From the NCBI GenBank assembly GCA_020161245.1, contig JAIUOK010000004.1:1-64000 (forward strand): 64,000 bases of DNA, in the 5' to 3' direction. The stretch's first letter is position 1; each line of letters starts with the position of its first letter. Below the pieces are notes generated by a model that did no database searches, was not told the origin of the DNA, and saw only the letters and a program-made list of their open reading frames with translations. Positions 15,925 through 24,526 of this stretch are shown in pieces. This stretch comes from Actinomycetota bacterium (GTDB lineage: Bacteria > Actinomycetota > Actinomycetes > S36-B12 > CAIYMF01). The position numbers and the translations under genes are program-made.

Positions 15925-16554
15925 ATGCTGCGGATCCTCGCCTTCGCCGAGGGCGACGTCCCCGTGGCTCTGCGGCGACAGGTCCGGGCGGCGCAGGAGG
16001 AGGCCTGGCCGTCGGCGACCGAGGCCGAGGCCGCCAGCCTGGCGCCGCAGCATGATCCTGCGCTGCACCCCCGGAGCCTGATCCTGCTCGAGGGCGACGC
16101 GGTGCTGTCAGCGCTGGACGTGCTGTCCACGCGCATCGAGCACGCCGGGTCGGCCTGGGCGGCATCGGGCCTGAGCAGCGTGGTGACGCCGTCGGCACAT
16201 CGCGGCCGCGGGCATGCGCGGGAGCTCGTGAGCCAGGCCCGCGTGATGCTGGTCGAGCAGGTCGACATCGTCGAGCCGGTCGGGAACGCGGAGCGGTTCG
16301 GGCCCCGGGCCGACGTCGTGCTCTTCACCTGCGACCGCCCGCTCCAGGGGTTCTATGAGGCCTGCGGGTTCGAGGTGCTGCCCGGCACAGTGCTGGTCGG
16401 CGGCACCCCGCAGGACCCGTTCCCCAGCGACGGACCCGGCATGGACAAAGTGACGCTGGGTGCGTTCGTGACGCCCGCAGCCGTGCGGGCGAGGGGCCGG
16501 TTCGTCGGCGCCCGCATCGGCCTCTACAGCGGACCGATCGACCGGCTCTGGTAG
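15925..16554 (+). CDS. GNAT-family N-acetyltransferase
   Basis: A 209-residue protein with one GNAT fold. The acetyl-CoA pyrophosphate loop is PSAHRGRGHARELV near residue 90, preceded by a beta strand GLSSVVTP, and the fold's last helix-strand unit is QGFYEACGFEVLPGT near residue 145. The N-terminal 60 residues resemble those of acetyltransferases acting on aminoglycosides or small amines, but no substrate can be named. The ATG at 15925 directly precedes a well-fitting LRILAFAEGDVP strand. It is a single gene between a terminator-like hairpin and the kdp leader. Confidence 0.75.
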   Translation: MLRILAFAEGDVPVALRRQVRAAQEEAWPSATEAEAASLAPQHDPALHPRSLILLEGDAVLSALDVLSTRIEHAGSAWAASGLSSVVTPSAHRGRGHARELVSQARVMLVEQVDIVEPVGNAERFGPRADVVLFTCDRPLQGFYEACGFEVLPGTVLVGGTPQDPFPSDGPGMDKVTLGAFVTPAAVRARGRFVGARIGLYSGPIDRLW

Positions 16555-16604
16555 CCGCGCAGGCACAGGCGGCGGTGCGGCGGGCGACCCCCGGGCCGGA
16601 TCGG

Positions 16605-16655
16605 CATCAAGGGTGCGTAAGGAAGCGCCCCCAGCGCGTCAGGGCGTCGTCAGTA
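16605..16655 (+). promoter_or_regulatory. Four spaced direct repeats in the kdp leader (candidate KdpE sites)
   Basis: Four short motifs of consensus C-R-T-M-A-R-G occur as two pairs: CATCAAG at 16605, CGTAAGG at 16616, CGTCAGG at 16637 and CGTCAGT at 16648. Offsets are 11, 21 and 11 bp. OmpR/PhoB-type response regulators such as KdpE bind direct repeats about 11 bp apart, so this spacing fits two tandem dimer sites in front of the kdp operon. The repeats lie 91-134 bp before the first small ORF. Binding is inference. Confidence 0.45.
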
Positions 16656-16697
16656 CGGGACTCGCGACGACCGGCACGGGCATGGGATGGGCGCGTT

Positions 16698-16716
16698 GCC
16701 CGCCGCACCGGCGGGC
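16698..16716 (+). promoter_or_regulatory. Strong GC hairpin in the kdp leader
   Basis: A perfect 8 bp stem with a 3-base loop (GCCCGCCG-cac-CGGCGGGC) ends 22 bp before the start of the first small ORF. In RNA it would be very stable. It may stabilise or pause the leader, or act as an attenuator; no alternative pairing partner was identified. Confidence 0.4.
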
Positions 16717-16738
16717 CTGTCCTTCGGAGCCTGCACCC

Positions 16739-16822
16739 ATGGCTGATCTGAGCGCGGCGGGAATCTTCGTCGCCATCGCCCTCATCCTGCTCGTCGTCGC
16801 GGCCCGGCTGGAGAAGCTGTGA
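16739..16822 (+). CDS. Small single-span membrane protein upstream of kdpF
   Basis: A 27-residue ORF (MADLSAAG start, VAARLEKL end) with one hydrophobic span at about residues 7-21 and a basic C-terminal tail. GGAG lies about 10 bp before the ATG. Its stop overlaps the GTG of kdpF (GTGA), and the reading frame, length and hydrophobic profile resemble a second KdpF-like peptide. It was found by reading the leader by eye. Coupling to kdpF supports translation; homology outside this locus was not checked. A role in stabilising or tuning the Kdp complex would be by analogy with KdpF. Confidence 0.6.
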   Translation: MADLSAAGIFVAIALILLVVAARLEKL

Positions 16823-16908
16823 CCGCCCTCGACATCGTGGCCCTGGTGGTCGGCGCGGGCCTGCTCATCTACCTGGTGGCTGCTCTGCTGCGAGCGGAGG
16901 AATTCTGA
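16819..16908 (+). CDS. kdpF: Potassium-transporting ATPase subunit KdpF
   Basis: A 29-residue hydrophobic peptide starting at GTG 16819. It matches KdpF in length and layout: a short polar start (TALDIVAL), one membrane span, and a tail ending L-L-R-A-E-E-F, compared with ..LLRPERF in typical KdpF. KdpF stabilises the KdpABC complex in the membrane. GGAG is 5 bp upstream. Its stop overlaps the kdpA start (TGATG). It was too short for routine gene finding but its position between the leader ORF and kdpA makes the call firm. Confidence 0.9.
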   Translation: MTALDIVALVVGAGLLIYLVAALLRAEEF

Positions 16909-18569
16909 TGTCCCCCGCCCTGGCCGCCGCCCTGCAGGTGGCAGCCCTCGTCGTCGCGCTCGCGGCCGCCTGGCGGCCGCTGGGCGACTACCTGGCGCGC
17001 ACCCTGACGTCGGAACGGCACACCCGGGTCGAGCGGGCGCTGTACCGCGCAGGCGGCATCGATGCGGGCGCCGACCAGCGGTGGCCCGTCTACCTGCGCT
17101 CCGTCCTGGCCTTCTCCCTGGTCTCGATGGTCGTCCTCTACGCGATCCTCCGGCTGCAGGCGTACCTCCCCTACTCGCTCGGGCGCGAGGGGATGCCGTC
17201 GCTGCAGGCCCTCAACACCGCCGTCAGCTTCGTGACCAACACCAACTGGCAGTCGTACTCGGGCGAGCAGGCGCTCGGCTACACGGCTCAGGCGGCCGGG
17301 CTCGCGGTCCAGAACTTCCTGTCGAGCGCGGTCGGCATCGCGGTCGCCGTCGCCCTGGTGCGCGGGTTCACCCGCACCCGCACCGACCGGATCGGCTCGT
17401 TCTGGGTCGATCTCACCCGCATCGTGCTCCGCGTCCTCCTGCCCCTGGCGGCCGTGGCCGCAGTGGTCCTGCTCCTCGGCGGCGTCGTGCAGAACCTCGC
17501 CGGCGACACGACGATCACCACCCTGGGCGGCGGGACGCAGACGCTGCCCGGCGGCCCGGTGGCGAGCCAGGAGGCCATCAAGGAGCTCGGCACCAACGGC
17601 GGCGGCTTCTACAACGCCAACTCCGCCCACCCGTTCGAGAACCCCACCGGTTTCACCAACCTCGTCGAGATCTTCCTGATCCTGCTCATCCCGTTCAGCC
17701 TCACCCGCACGTTCGGCCGCCTGGTTGGAGACGTCCGGCAGGGCGTGGCGATCCTCGGTGTGATGTCGGGGCTGTTCGCCGTCATGACGGCGATCACCGT
17801 GTGGGCCGAGATCCAGCACGCCGGCCCTGCGCTGCAGCTGGCGGGCGCTGCGATGGAGGGCAAGGAGGTGCGCTTCGGCGTGCCGATCTCGGCCGTCTTC
17901 GCATCGGCCACGACCGGGACGTCGACCGGCGCGGTCGACTCGATGCACTCCAGCTTCACGGCCTACGGCGGCGGGGCGGTCATCGTCAACATGCTCTTCG
18001 GCGAGGTAGCGCCCGGCGGAGTCGGCTCGGGCCTGTACGGCATGCTCATCGCCGCCATCGTCGCGGTGTTCGTCGCGGGCCTCATGGTGGGTCGGACGCC
18101 GGAGTACCTGGGCAAGAAGATCCAGGCGCGCGAGATGAAGCTCGTGTCGCTCTACATCCTGACGACGCCGGCGCTGGTGCTGCTCGGCCTCGGCGCGGCC
18201 ATGGCGACGGAGACCGGTCGCTCGTCGATCCTCAACCCGGGCGCGCACGGGCTGTCCGAGGTGCTCTACGCCTTCGCCTCGGCGTCGAACAACAACGGGT
18301 CGGCCTTCGCAGGGCTCTCGGCCAACACCGACTTCTACAACGTCGCGCTGGCGGTGGCGATGGCGCTGGGCCGGTTCCTGCCGATCTGCTTCGTCCTCGC
18401 TCTCGCCGGCTCGTTGGCGGCCCAGAGCGTCACGCCGGCGACTGCCGGCACCCTGCCCACCCACAGGCCGCTGTTCGCGGGCCTCGTCGCCGGCGTCGTC
18501 GTCATCGTCGCCGCGCTCACCTTCGTCCCTGCTCTGGCCCTCGGGCCGCTCGCGGAAGGATTGTCATGA
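16908..18569 (+). CDS. kdpA: Potassium-transporting ATPase, channel-like subunit KdpA
   Basis: A 553-residue, about 10-span membrane protein that selects K+ and passes it to KdpB. The four pore-loop motifs are all visible: [11 protein letters not shown] (near 107), [20 protein letters not shown] (near 227), [15 protein letters not shown] (near 340) and [17 protein letters not shown] (near 460). Length is normal for KdpA. ATG 16908 overlaps the kdpF stop; its own stop overlaps the kdpB start (ATGA). This is part of a high-affinity K+ uptake system induced at low K+ or by osmotic stress. Confidence 0.97.
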   Translation: MSPALAAALQVAALVVALAAAWRPLGDYLARTLTSERHTRVERALYRAGGIDAGADQRWPVYLRSVLAFSLVSMVVLYAILRLQAYLPYSLGREGMPSLQALNTAVSFVTNTNWQSYSGEQALGYTAQAAGLAVQNFLSSAVGIAVAVALVRGFTRTRTDRIGSFWVDLTRIVLRVLLPLAAVAAVVLLLGGVVQNLAGDTTITTLGGGTQTLPGGPVASQEAIKELGTNGGGFYNANSAHPFENPTGFTNLVEIFLILLIPFSLTRTFGRLVGDVRQGVAILGVMSGLFAVMTAITVWAEIQHAGPALQLAGAAMEGKEVRFGVPISAVFASATTGTSTGAVDSMHSSFTAYGGGAVIVNMLFGEVAPGGVGSGLYGMLIAAIVAVFVAGLMVGRTPEYLGKKIQAREMKLVSLYILTTPALVLLGLGAAMATETGRSSILNPGAHGLSEVLYAFASASNNNGSAFAGLSANTDFYNVALAVAMALGRFLPICFVLALAGSLAAQSVTPATAGTLPTHRPLFAGLVAGVVVIVAALTFVPALALGPLAEGLS

Positions 18570-20632
18570 CCTCGCCGGTCCTCTCACCGGAGCCCGAGGC
18601 GCCGCAGCGCGGCTCGGTCGGCGCGGGCGCGTTCGACGCGACGTCGCTCGTGTCGTCGCTGCCCGAGGCGCTGCGCAAGCTCGACCCGCGGCGCATGTGG
18701 CGCACCCCCGTCATGTTCGTGGTGCTGGTGGGTGCCGTGCTCACCACGGTGATCGCCATAGTGGAGCCGAGCGTGTTCGCGTGGGCGATCACCGCGTGGC
18801 TGTGGCTGACGGTCGTGTTCGCCAACCTCGCCGAGGCCGTCGCCGAGGGACGTGGCCGTGCACAGGCCGCGTCGCTGCGCGCTACCCGGCGCGACACGGT
18901 GGCGCGTCGGCTGCTGCCCGGCGGCGGCGAGGAGACGGTGGCCGCCACCGAGCTGCGCGTCGGCGATCGTGTCGTCTGCGAGGCGGGCGACGTGATCCCC
19001 GGCGACGGCGACGTCGTCGAGGGGGTCGCCAGTGTCGACGAGTCGGCCATCACCGGCGAGTCGGCGCCGGTCATCCGCGAGAGCGGCGGCGACCGCAGTG
19101 CCGTCACCGGCGGGACGAAGGTGCTCTCGGACCGCGTCGTCGTGGAGATCACGGCTGCCCCCGGGTCGACGTTCATCGACCGGATGATCACGCTCGTCGA
19201 GGGCGCCAACCGGCAGAAGACTCCGAACGAGCTCGCGCTCAACATCCTGCTCGCGTCGCTGACCATCGTGTTCCTGCTCGTCGTGCTGACCCTCCAGCCG
19301 CTCGCGGTCTACTCGGGCGCCGAGCAGAGCATCGTGGTGCTCGTCGCGTTGCTGGTGTGCCTCATCCCGACGACCATCGGCGCGCTGCTCTCCGCGATCG
19401 GCATCGCCGGGATGGACCGGCTCGTGCAGCGCAACGTGCTGGCCATGTCGGGCCGGGCCGTCGAGGCGGCGGGCGACGTGGCCACCCTCCTGCTCGACAA
19501 GACGGGCACCATCACGCTCGGGAACCGCCAGGCGACCGAGCTGTTGCCCGCGCCGGGTGTCGGCATGGCCGAGCTGGCGGACGCCGCCCAGCTCTCGAGC
19601 CTCGCGGACGAGACCCCCGAGGGCCGCTCGATCGTCGTGCTCTGCAAGGAGCGCTACGAACTCCGTGCCCGCGACGAGGGCGAGCTGCTGCACGCCACGT
19701 GGGTGCCGTTCACGGCACAGACCCGGATGAGCGGCGTCGACCTCGATGGCCGCGCGGTCCGCAAGGGTGCCGCAGGCGCCGTCATCGCCCACGTCCGGGC
19801 GCTGGGTGGTCGGGTGCCCGACGACGTGACCGCGACGGTCGATGCCATCGCCGGCTCGGGCGGGACCCCCTTGGTCGTCTCGGTCGACGACCGCGTCCTC
19901 GGGGTCGTCCACCTCAAGGACGTCGTCAAGGCCGGCATGCGGGAGCGGTTCGACGAGCTTCGCCGGATGGGCATCCGCACGGTGATGATCACCGGCGACA
20001 ACCCGATGACCGCCCGGGCGATCGCGGAGGAGGCCGGCGTCGACGACTTCCTCGCCGAGGCAACCCCGGAGGACAAGCTGGCGCTGATCCGCAAGGAGCA
20101 GGAGGGCGGCCGCCTCGTCGCGATGACGGGCGACGGCACCAACGACGCCCCTGCGCTGGCCCAGGCGGACGTCGGCGTGGCGATGAACACGGGCACGTCG
20201 GCCGCGAAGGAGGCCGGCAACATGGTCGACCTCGACAGCAACCCCACCAAGCTCATCGACGTCGTGGAGATCGGCAAGCAGCTGCTCATCACGCGCGGGG
20301 CGCTGACGACGTTCTCCATCGCCAACGACATCGCGAAGTACTTCGCGATCATCCCGGCGATGTTCGCGGTCGCCTACCCCGGGCTCGATGCGCTCAACGT
20401 CATGCGGCTCTCGAGCCCCGAGTCGGCAATCCTCTCGGCCGTCGTCTTCAACGCGCTCGTCATCATCGCGCTGATCCCGCTGGCGCTTCGCGGTGTGCGG
20501 TACCGGCCCTCGAGCGCGTCCGACCTCCTGCGGCGCAACCTCTGGATCTACGGCCTCGGCGGGATCCTCGTCCCGTTCGTCGGGATCAAGCTCATCGACG
20601 TGCTCGTCTCCATGATCCCGGGACTGGGGTGA
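18566..20632 (+). CDS. kdpB: Potassium-transporting P-type ATPase subunit KdpB
   Basis: A 688-residue P1A ATPase that supplies energy to KdpA. The phosphorylated Asp is Asp311 in [15 protein letters not shown]; the actuator loop TGES is near residue 162, and the nucleotide/hinge motifs [10 protein letters not shown] and [18 protein letters not shown] are near 474 and 522. Cytosolic N-terminus precedes the first spans. The frame is open far upstream as a kdpA shadow; the start at 18566 overlapping the kdpA stop begins the family's usual N-terminus. All catalytic residues are intact. Confidence 0.97.
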   Translation: MTSPVLSPEPEAPQRGSVGAGAFDATSLVSSLPEALRKLDPRRMWRTPVMFVVLVGAVLTTVIAIVEPSVFAWAITAWLWLTVVFANLAEAVAEGRGRAQAASLRATRRDTVARRLLPGGGEETVAATELRVGDRVVCEAGDVIPGDGDVVEGVASVDESAITGESAPVIRESGGDRSAVTGGTKVLSDRVVVEITAAPGSTFIDRMITLVEGANRQKTPNELALNILLASLTIVFLLVVLTLQPLAVYSGAEQSIVVLVALLVCLIPTTIGALLSAIGIAGMDRLVQRNVLAMSGRAVEAAGDVATLLLDKTGTITLGNRQATELLPAPGVGMAELADAAQLSSLADETPEGRSIVVLCKERYELRARDEGELLHATWVPFTAQTRMSGVDLDGRAVRKGAAGAVIAHVRALGGRVPDDVTATVDAIAGSGGTPLVVSVDDRVLGVVHLKDVVKAGMRERFDELRRMGIRTVMITGDNPMTARAIAEEAGVDDFLAEATPEDKLALIRKEQEGGRLVAMTGDGTNDAPALAQADVGVAMNTGTSAAKEAGNMVDLDSNPTKLIDVVEIGKQLLITRGALTTFSIANDIAKYFAIIPAMFAVAYPGLDALNVMRLSSPESAILSAVVFNALVIIALIPLALRGVRYRPSSASDLLRRNLWIYGLGGILVPFVGIKLIDVLVSMIPGLG

Positions 20633-20637
20633 CCACC

Positions 20638-21216
20638 ATGAACGCCACCATGCGCCAGGCCTGGGTCGGCCTGCGACTGCTGCTGCTCATGACGCTGATC
20701 GTCGGCGTCGTCTACCCGGCCGCGATCACGGTCGTCGGACGCCTCGTGCCGGACCGCACAGACGGCAGCCTGCTGACGGGGCCCGACGGATCCGTCGTGG
20801 GCTCCCGCCTGATCGGACAGGGCTTCGAGGGAGATCAGTGGTTCGTGCCGCGCCCCTCGGCGGCGGGCGACGGCTACGACGCACTCTCGAGCGGGGGCTC
20901 CAACCTCGCCGCCGACAACCCCGACCTCGTGCAGACGGTCGAGGAGCGCAAGGCCGAGGTGGCGGCGCGCGAGGGCGTCTCGCCCGACGAGGTGCCTGCG
21001 GACGCCGTCACCGCGAGCGGCAGCGGGCTCGACCCGCACATCAGCCCGGCCTACGCCGAGCTCCAGGTCGCCCGGGTGGCGAAGGCCCGCGGCCTCGCCG
21101 AGGACCAGGTGCGCTCCCTGGTGGAGCAGAGCACCGACGAGCCGGGGCTCGGCTTCCTCGGCGAGCCCGGCGTCAACGTCCTCGCGCTCAACCTCGCACT
21201 GGAGTCCCTCGGGTGA
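20638..21216 (+). CDS. kdpC: Potassium-transporting ATPase subunit KdpC
   Basis: A 192-residue subunit with one N-terminal membrane span (LRLLLLMTLIVGVVYPAAIT, about residues 12-32) and a soluble domain. Family motifs are GSRLIGQ, FVPRPSAAG, SGGSNLAADNPDL and the C-terminal FLGEPGVNVLALNLAL. KdpC stabilises the complex and aids ATP binding. ATG 20638 is chosen; an in-frame GTG nine bases earlier is possible. Its stop overlaps the kdpD start (GTGA). Confidence 0.95.
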   Translation: MNATMRQAWVGLRLLLLMTLIVGVVYPAAITVVGRLVPDRTDGSLLTGPDGSVVGSRLIGQGFEGDQWFVPRPSAAGDGYDALSSGGSNLAADNPDLVQTVEERKAEVAAREGVSPDEVPADAVTASGSGLDPHISPAYAELQVARVAKARGLAEDQVRSLVEQSTDEPGLGFLGEPGVNVLALNLALESLG

Positions 21217-23756
21217 CCGACTCCCTCGACGCCGCGGCCCACCCGCCTGCACGACAGACTGGGCGGGTGAGCCGCGGCCGTCTGCGCATCTACCTCGGTG
21301 CCGCTCCCGGCGTCGGGAAGACCTTCGCCATGCTCGGCGAAGGGCACCGGCGCCGTGAGCGCGGGGCCGACGTCGTCGTCGCGTTCGTCGAGACCCACGG
21401 CCGGCCGCACACGGCGGCGGCGGTGGGCAGCCTCGAGGTCGTGCCCCGCAGGGTCGTGCAGCACCGGGGGGCTGCCTTCGAGGAGATGGACCTCGACGCT
21501 GTGCTGGCGCGGCGTCCAGCCATCGCGCTCGTCGACGAGCTCGCGCACACCAATGTCCCCGGCAGCGGCCACGAGAAGCGCTGGCAGGACGTCCAGGTGC
21601 TGCTCGATGCCGGCATCGACGTCATCTCGACGGTGAACATCCAGCACCTCGAGTCGCTCAACGACGTCGTCGAGTCCATCACCGGCGTGCGTCAGCGCGA
21701 GACAGTCCCCGACGCGGTCGTCCGCGCGGCCGACCAGATCGAGCTCGTGGACATGAGCCCCGAGTCGCTGCGCCGGCGCCTGGCGCACGGCAACGTCTAC
21801 AAGCCCGAGAAGGTCGACGCCGCGCTGTCGAACTACTTCCGGGTCGGCAACCTGACGGCGCTGCGCGAGCTCGCCCTCCTCTGGGTCGCGGACCGCGTCG
21901 ACGAGGGGCTCGAGCGCTACCGCGCCGAGCAGGGCATCGACGCCACCTGGGCCGCCCGGCAGCGCATCGTCGTCGCCGTGACGGGAGGTGCGGAGAGCGC
22001 CACCCTGCTGCGCCGCGGCGCCCTCATCGCCGGCCGCGCGACCGGGCGCACCCTCGTCGCTGTCCACGTGCTCCGAGGCGACGGCACGGCGACAGCGCCG
22101 GCCGACCGGGTGGCCCAGCTGAGGCGCCTGACCGAGGAGCTCGGCGGCACCTTCCACACCGTCGTGGGCGACGACGTCGCCGCGGCCGTCCTCGAGTTCG
22201 CGCGCTCGGTCAACGCGTCTCAGGTCGTCGTCGGGGCCTCGCGCAAGGGCCGGCTCGCGATGGCGCTCTCGCCGAGCACGGCGGACCTCATCGTGCGGGC
22301 GTCGGGCGACATCGACGTCCATGTGGTCACGCACGAGAACGCGGGGCGGCATCCCGGGCTCGCTCGGCCGTCGCTCCCCCGCCGCTGGCTCCCCTGGGCG
22401 CTCGCTGTCGCGATCCCCATCGCGGTGACCCTGCTCATGCACCCGTTCCGCGAGGATCTCGCGCTCACCACGGTGGTGCTGGCGTACTTGCTCGGCGTCG
22501 TCGCATCATCGCTGGTCGGCGGACTGGCCCCTGCGATCGTGACCTCGCTCGTGGCCAGCCTGCTGGCCAACTACTACTTCACGCCGCCCACCGGTCAGCT
22601 GACGATCGCCTCCCCCGAGAACGCCTTCGCCCTCATCGCGTTCGTGGCGGTCGGCGCCGCCGTCGCGACCGTGGTCGACCGGAGCGCGGCCCGGGCCAGG
22701 GAGGCTGCCCGGCGGGGCTCCGAGGCTGCGGTGCTCGCCTCCCTGTCGGCGGGCGTGCTGCGCCGGCAGGACGGCGTCCGGGCACTGCTGGAGCAGGCCT
22801 GCGAGACCTTCGGTGCACCCGGCGCAGCGCTCTTCGAGCAGGAGCGGCAGGGCGGGCCGGCCTCCGTCGTCGAGGTGTCCGGGGCAGCACCGCCGCGCAG
22901 CCCCGACGCTGCCGCCGTCGTCGCCGACGCGGGTCCCGGGCTCGTGCTGGCGCTGGCCGGCTCCGCCCTGCCCGCGTCGGACCGCCGGATGCTGGATGCC
23001 TTCGCCGCCCAGGCCGCGGCCGTGCTCGAGCGCGACCGGCTCGCGGCCCGTGCGGCGGACGTCGCCCGCCTCGAGCAGGCGGACGCCGTCCGCACGGCGC
23101 TGCTCGCCGCCGTGTCGCACGACCTGCGCACGCCGATCGCCGGCATCAAGGCGAGCGTGGCGACGCTGCGCGACCCGGAGCTGCACCTCGACGGCCAGGA
23201 CCGCGAGGCTCTGCTCGAGAGCACCGCCGAGGCAGCCGACCGCCTCGACACGCTGGTCGCGAACCTCCTCGACCTGTCGCGGCTGCAGACCGGCGCCGTG
23301 CGCCCGGTGCTCGCACCGACGTCGCTCGACGAGGTGCTGCACCGGGCCCTGCAGTCGGTACCGTCGGGCGCTGTGGAGGACGGGACGCACGAGGACCTGC
23401 CGCTGGTGCTCACCGACGCCGGCCTGCTCGAGCGCGTCGTGGCCAACATCGTCGAGAACGCGGTGCGCCACTCCCCCGACGGCGTCCCCGTGCGGCTGGC
23501 GGCTCATGTCGCCGACGGGCGTCTGCAGCTGCTCGTCGTCGACCGCGGACCAGGGGTACCGGAGCGCGACCGGCCGCGGATGTTCCAGGCCTTCCAGCGG
23601 CTCGGCGACAGCCCGGCCGGGTCCGGCGTCGGCCTGGGCCTCGCCGTCGCGACCGGCCTCGCCGACGCCGTCGGTGCGACCGTCGACGCCGAGGACACGC
23701 CCGGGGGCGGGCTGACCATGGTGGTGTCGGTGCCGTTGGCCGAGGCGTCCGCATGA
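21213..23756 (+). CDS. kdpD: Osmosensitive K+ channel sensor histidine kinase KdpD
   Basis: An 847-residue sensor kinase of full length for the family. The cytosolic KdpD domain begins with GAAPGVGKTFAMLGEGHRR (Walker A, near residue 28) and contains DELAHTNVPGS; a universal stress protein-like domain follows at about 250-370. Four membrane spans lie at about 385-485, then a GAF region. The histidine box is AVSHDLRTPIAG (near 630), and ATP-binding N, G1 and G2 boxes NIVENAVRHSPDG, VVDRGPGVP and GVGLGLAVATGL are intact. GTG 21213 overlaps kdpC; a second GTG at 21267 (MSRGRLRIY) could be the true start. It phosphorylates KdpE. Confidence 0.95.
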   Translation: MTDSLDAAAHPPARQTGRVSRGRLRIYLGAAPGVGKTFAMLGEGHRRRERGADVVVAFVETHGRPHTAAAVGSLEVVPRRVVQHRGAAFEEMDLDAVLARRPAIALVDELAHTNVPGSGHEKRWQDVQVLLDAGIDVISTVNIQHLESLNDVVESITGVRQRETVPDAVVRAADQIELVDMSPESLRRRLAHGNVYKPEKVDAALSNYFRVGNLTALRELALLWVADRVDEGLERYRAEQGIDATWAARQRIVVAVTGGAESATLLRRGALIAGRATGRTLVAVHVLRGDGTATAPADRVAQLRRLTEELGGTFHTVVGDDVAAAVLEFARSVNASQVVVGASRKGRLAMALSPSTADLIVRASGDIDVHVVTHENAGRHPGLARPSLPRRWLPWALAVAIPIAVTLLMHPFREDLALTTVVLAYLLGVVASSLVGGLAPAIVTSLVASLLANYYFTPPTGQLTIASPENAFALIAFVAVGAAVATVVDRSAARAREAARRGSEAAVLASLSAGVLRRQDGVRALLEQACETFGAPGAALFEQERQGGPASVVEVSGAAPPRSPDAAAVVADAGPGLVLALAGSALPASDRRMLDAFAAQAAAVLERDRLAARAADVARLEQADAVRTALLAAVSHDLRTPIAGIKASVATLRDPELHLDGQDREALLESTAEAADRLDTLVANLLDLSRLQTGAVRPVLAPTSLDEVLHRALQSVPSGAVEDGTHEDLPLVLTDAGLLERVVANIVENAVRHSPDGVPVRLAAHVADGRLQLLVVDRGPGVPERDRPRMFQAFQRLGDSPAGSGVGLGLAVATGLADAVGATVDAEDTPGGGLTMVVSVPLAEASA

Positions 23757-24436
23757 CGCGCGTGCTGGTGGTCGACGACGAGGCCGCCCTGGCCCGCGCG
23801 CTCTCGATCAACCTCAGGGCGCGCGGGTTCGAGGTGGCCACCGCCGCCGACGGGCGGTCGGCGCTCGACCTGGTGGCCCGCTTCCACCCCGACGTCGTCG
23901 TGCTCGACCTCGGCCTGCCCGACCTCGACGGCCTCGACGTACTCGAGGGCATCCGCGGGTGGAGCCCGGTACCCGTGCTCGTCCTCTCGGCCCGCACGAC
24001 CGGCGACGAGAAGGTCGAGGCGCTCGACCGCGGTGCCGACGACTACGTGACGAAGCCGTTCGACATGAACGAGCTGCTGGCGAGGATCCGCGCGGCCGCG
24101 CGCCGCGGCTCCCTGTCGGGCTCGGACTCCGCGCCGGACACCGTGGACGTCGGCACCTTCTCCATCGATCTGGCCGCCGGCAGGGTGACGCGCGACGGCG
24201 GCTCCGTGCGCCTCACGCCTACCGAGTACCACCTCCTCGAGGTGCTGGCCCGCAACATCGGGCGGCTCGTGCCGCAGCAGCAGCTGCTCCAGGAGGTCTG
24301 GGGCCCCGGATACGAGAAGGAGACGCACTACCTGCGGGTGTACGTCGCGCAGCTGCGCCGCAAGCTGGAGGCCGATCCGGCCCACCCGCGCCATCTCGTC
24401 ACCGAGCCCGGCCTCGGCTACCGCCTCGACCGCTAG
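23753..24436 (+). CDS. kdpE: KDP operon response regulator KdpE
   Basis: A 227-residue OmpR-type regulator. The receiver domain has acidic residues DDE at 9-11, the phosphorylated Asp in VVVLDLGLPDLDG near residue 53, a Ser/Thr switch in VLSART near 82, and Lys in TKPFDMNE near 104. The C-terminal winged helix begins at about 130, with LTPTEYHLLEVLARN and a recognition helix near YLRVYVAQLRRKLE. ATG 23753 overlaps the kdpD stop, so sensor and regulator are coupled. Candidate direct-repeat binding sites lie in the kdp leader at 16605-16655. Confidence 0.95.
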   Translation: MTRVLVVDDEAALARALSINLRARGFEVATAADGRSALDLVARFHPDVVVLDLGLPDLDGLDVLEGIRGWSPVPVLVLSARTTGDEKVEALDRGADDYVTKPFDMNELLARIRAAARRGSLSGSDSAPDTVDVGTFSIDLAAGRVTRDGGSVRLTPTEYHLLEVLARNIGRLVPQQQLLQEVWGPGYEKETHYLRVYVAQLRRKLEADPAHPRHLVTEPGLGYRLDR

Positions 24437-24526
24437 CGCTGCCCCGCCGTATCCCGGCCGGCCACTTCTGGTTGCCGAACGACCGCCTGATCTCGATCGG
24501 CACGCGCATCGACCTGTGAGCCGGGA

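Noticed and set aside
16555-16738. c-di-AMP (ydaO) riboswitch before kdp
   Set aside because: Such switches control kdp in some Firmicutes, but I could not find the conserved core elements here; the leader is explained by repeats and one hairpin.
24437-24526. Terminator between kdpE and the diguanylate cyclase
   Set aside because: Only a short ccggccgg palindrome was seen, with no convincing stem-loop.
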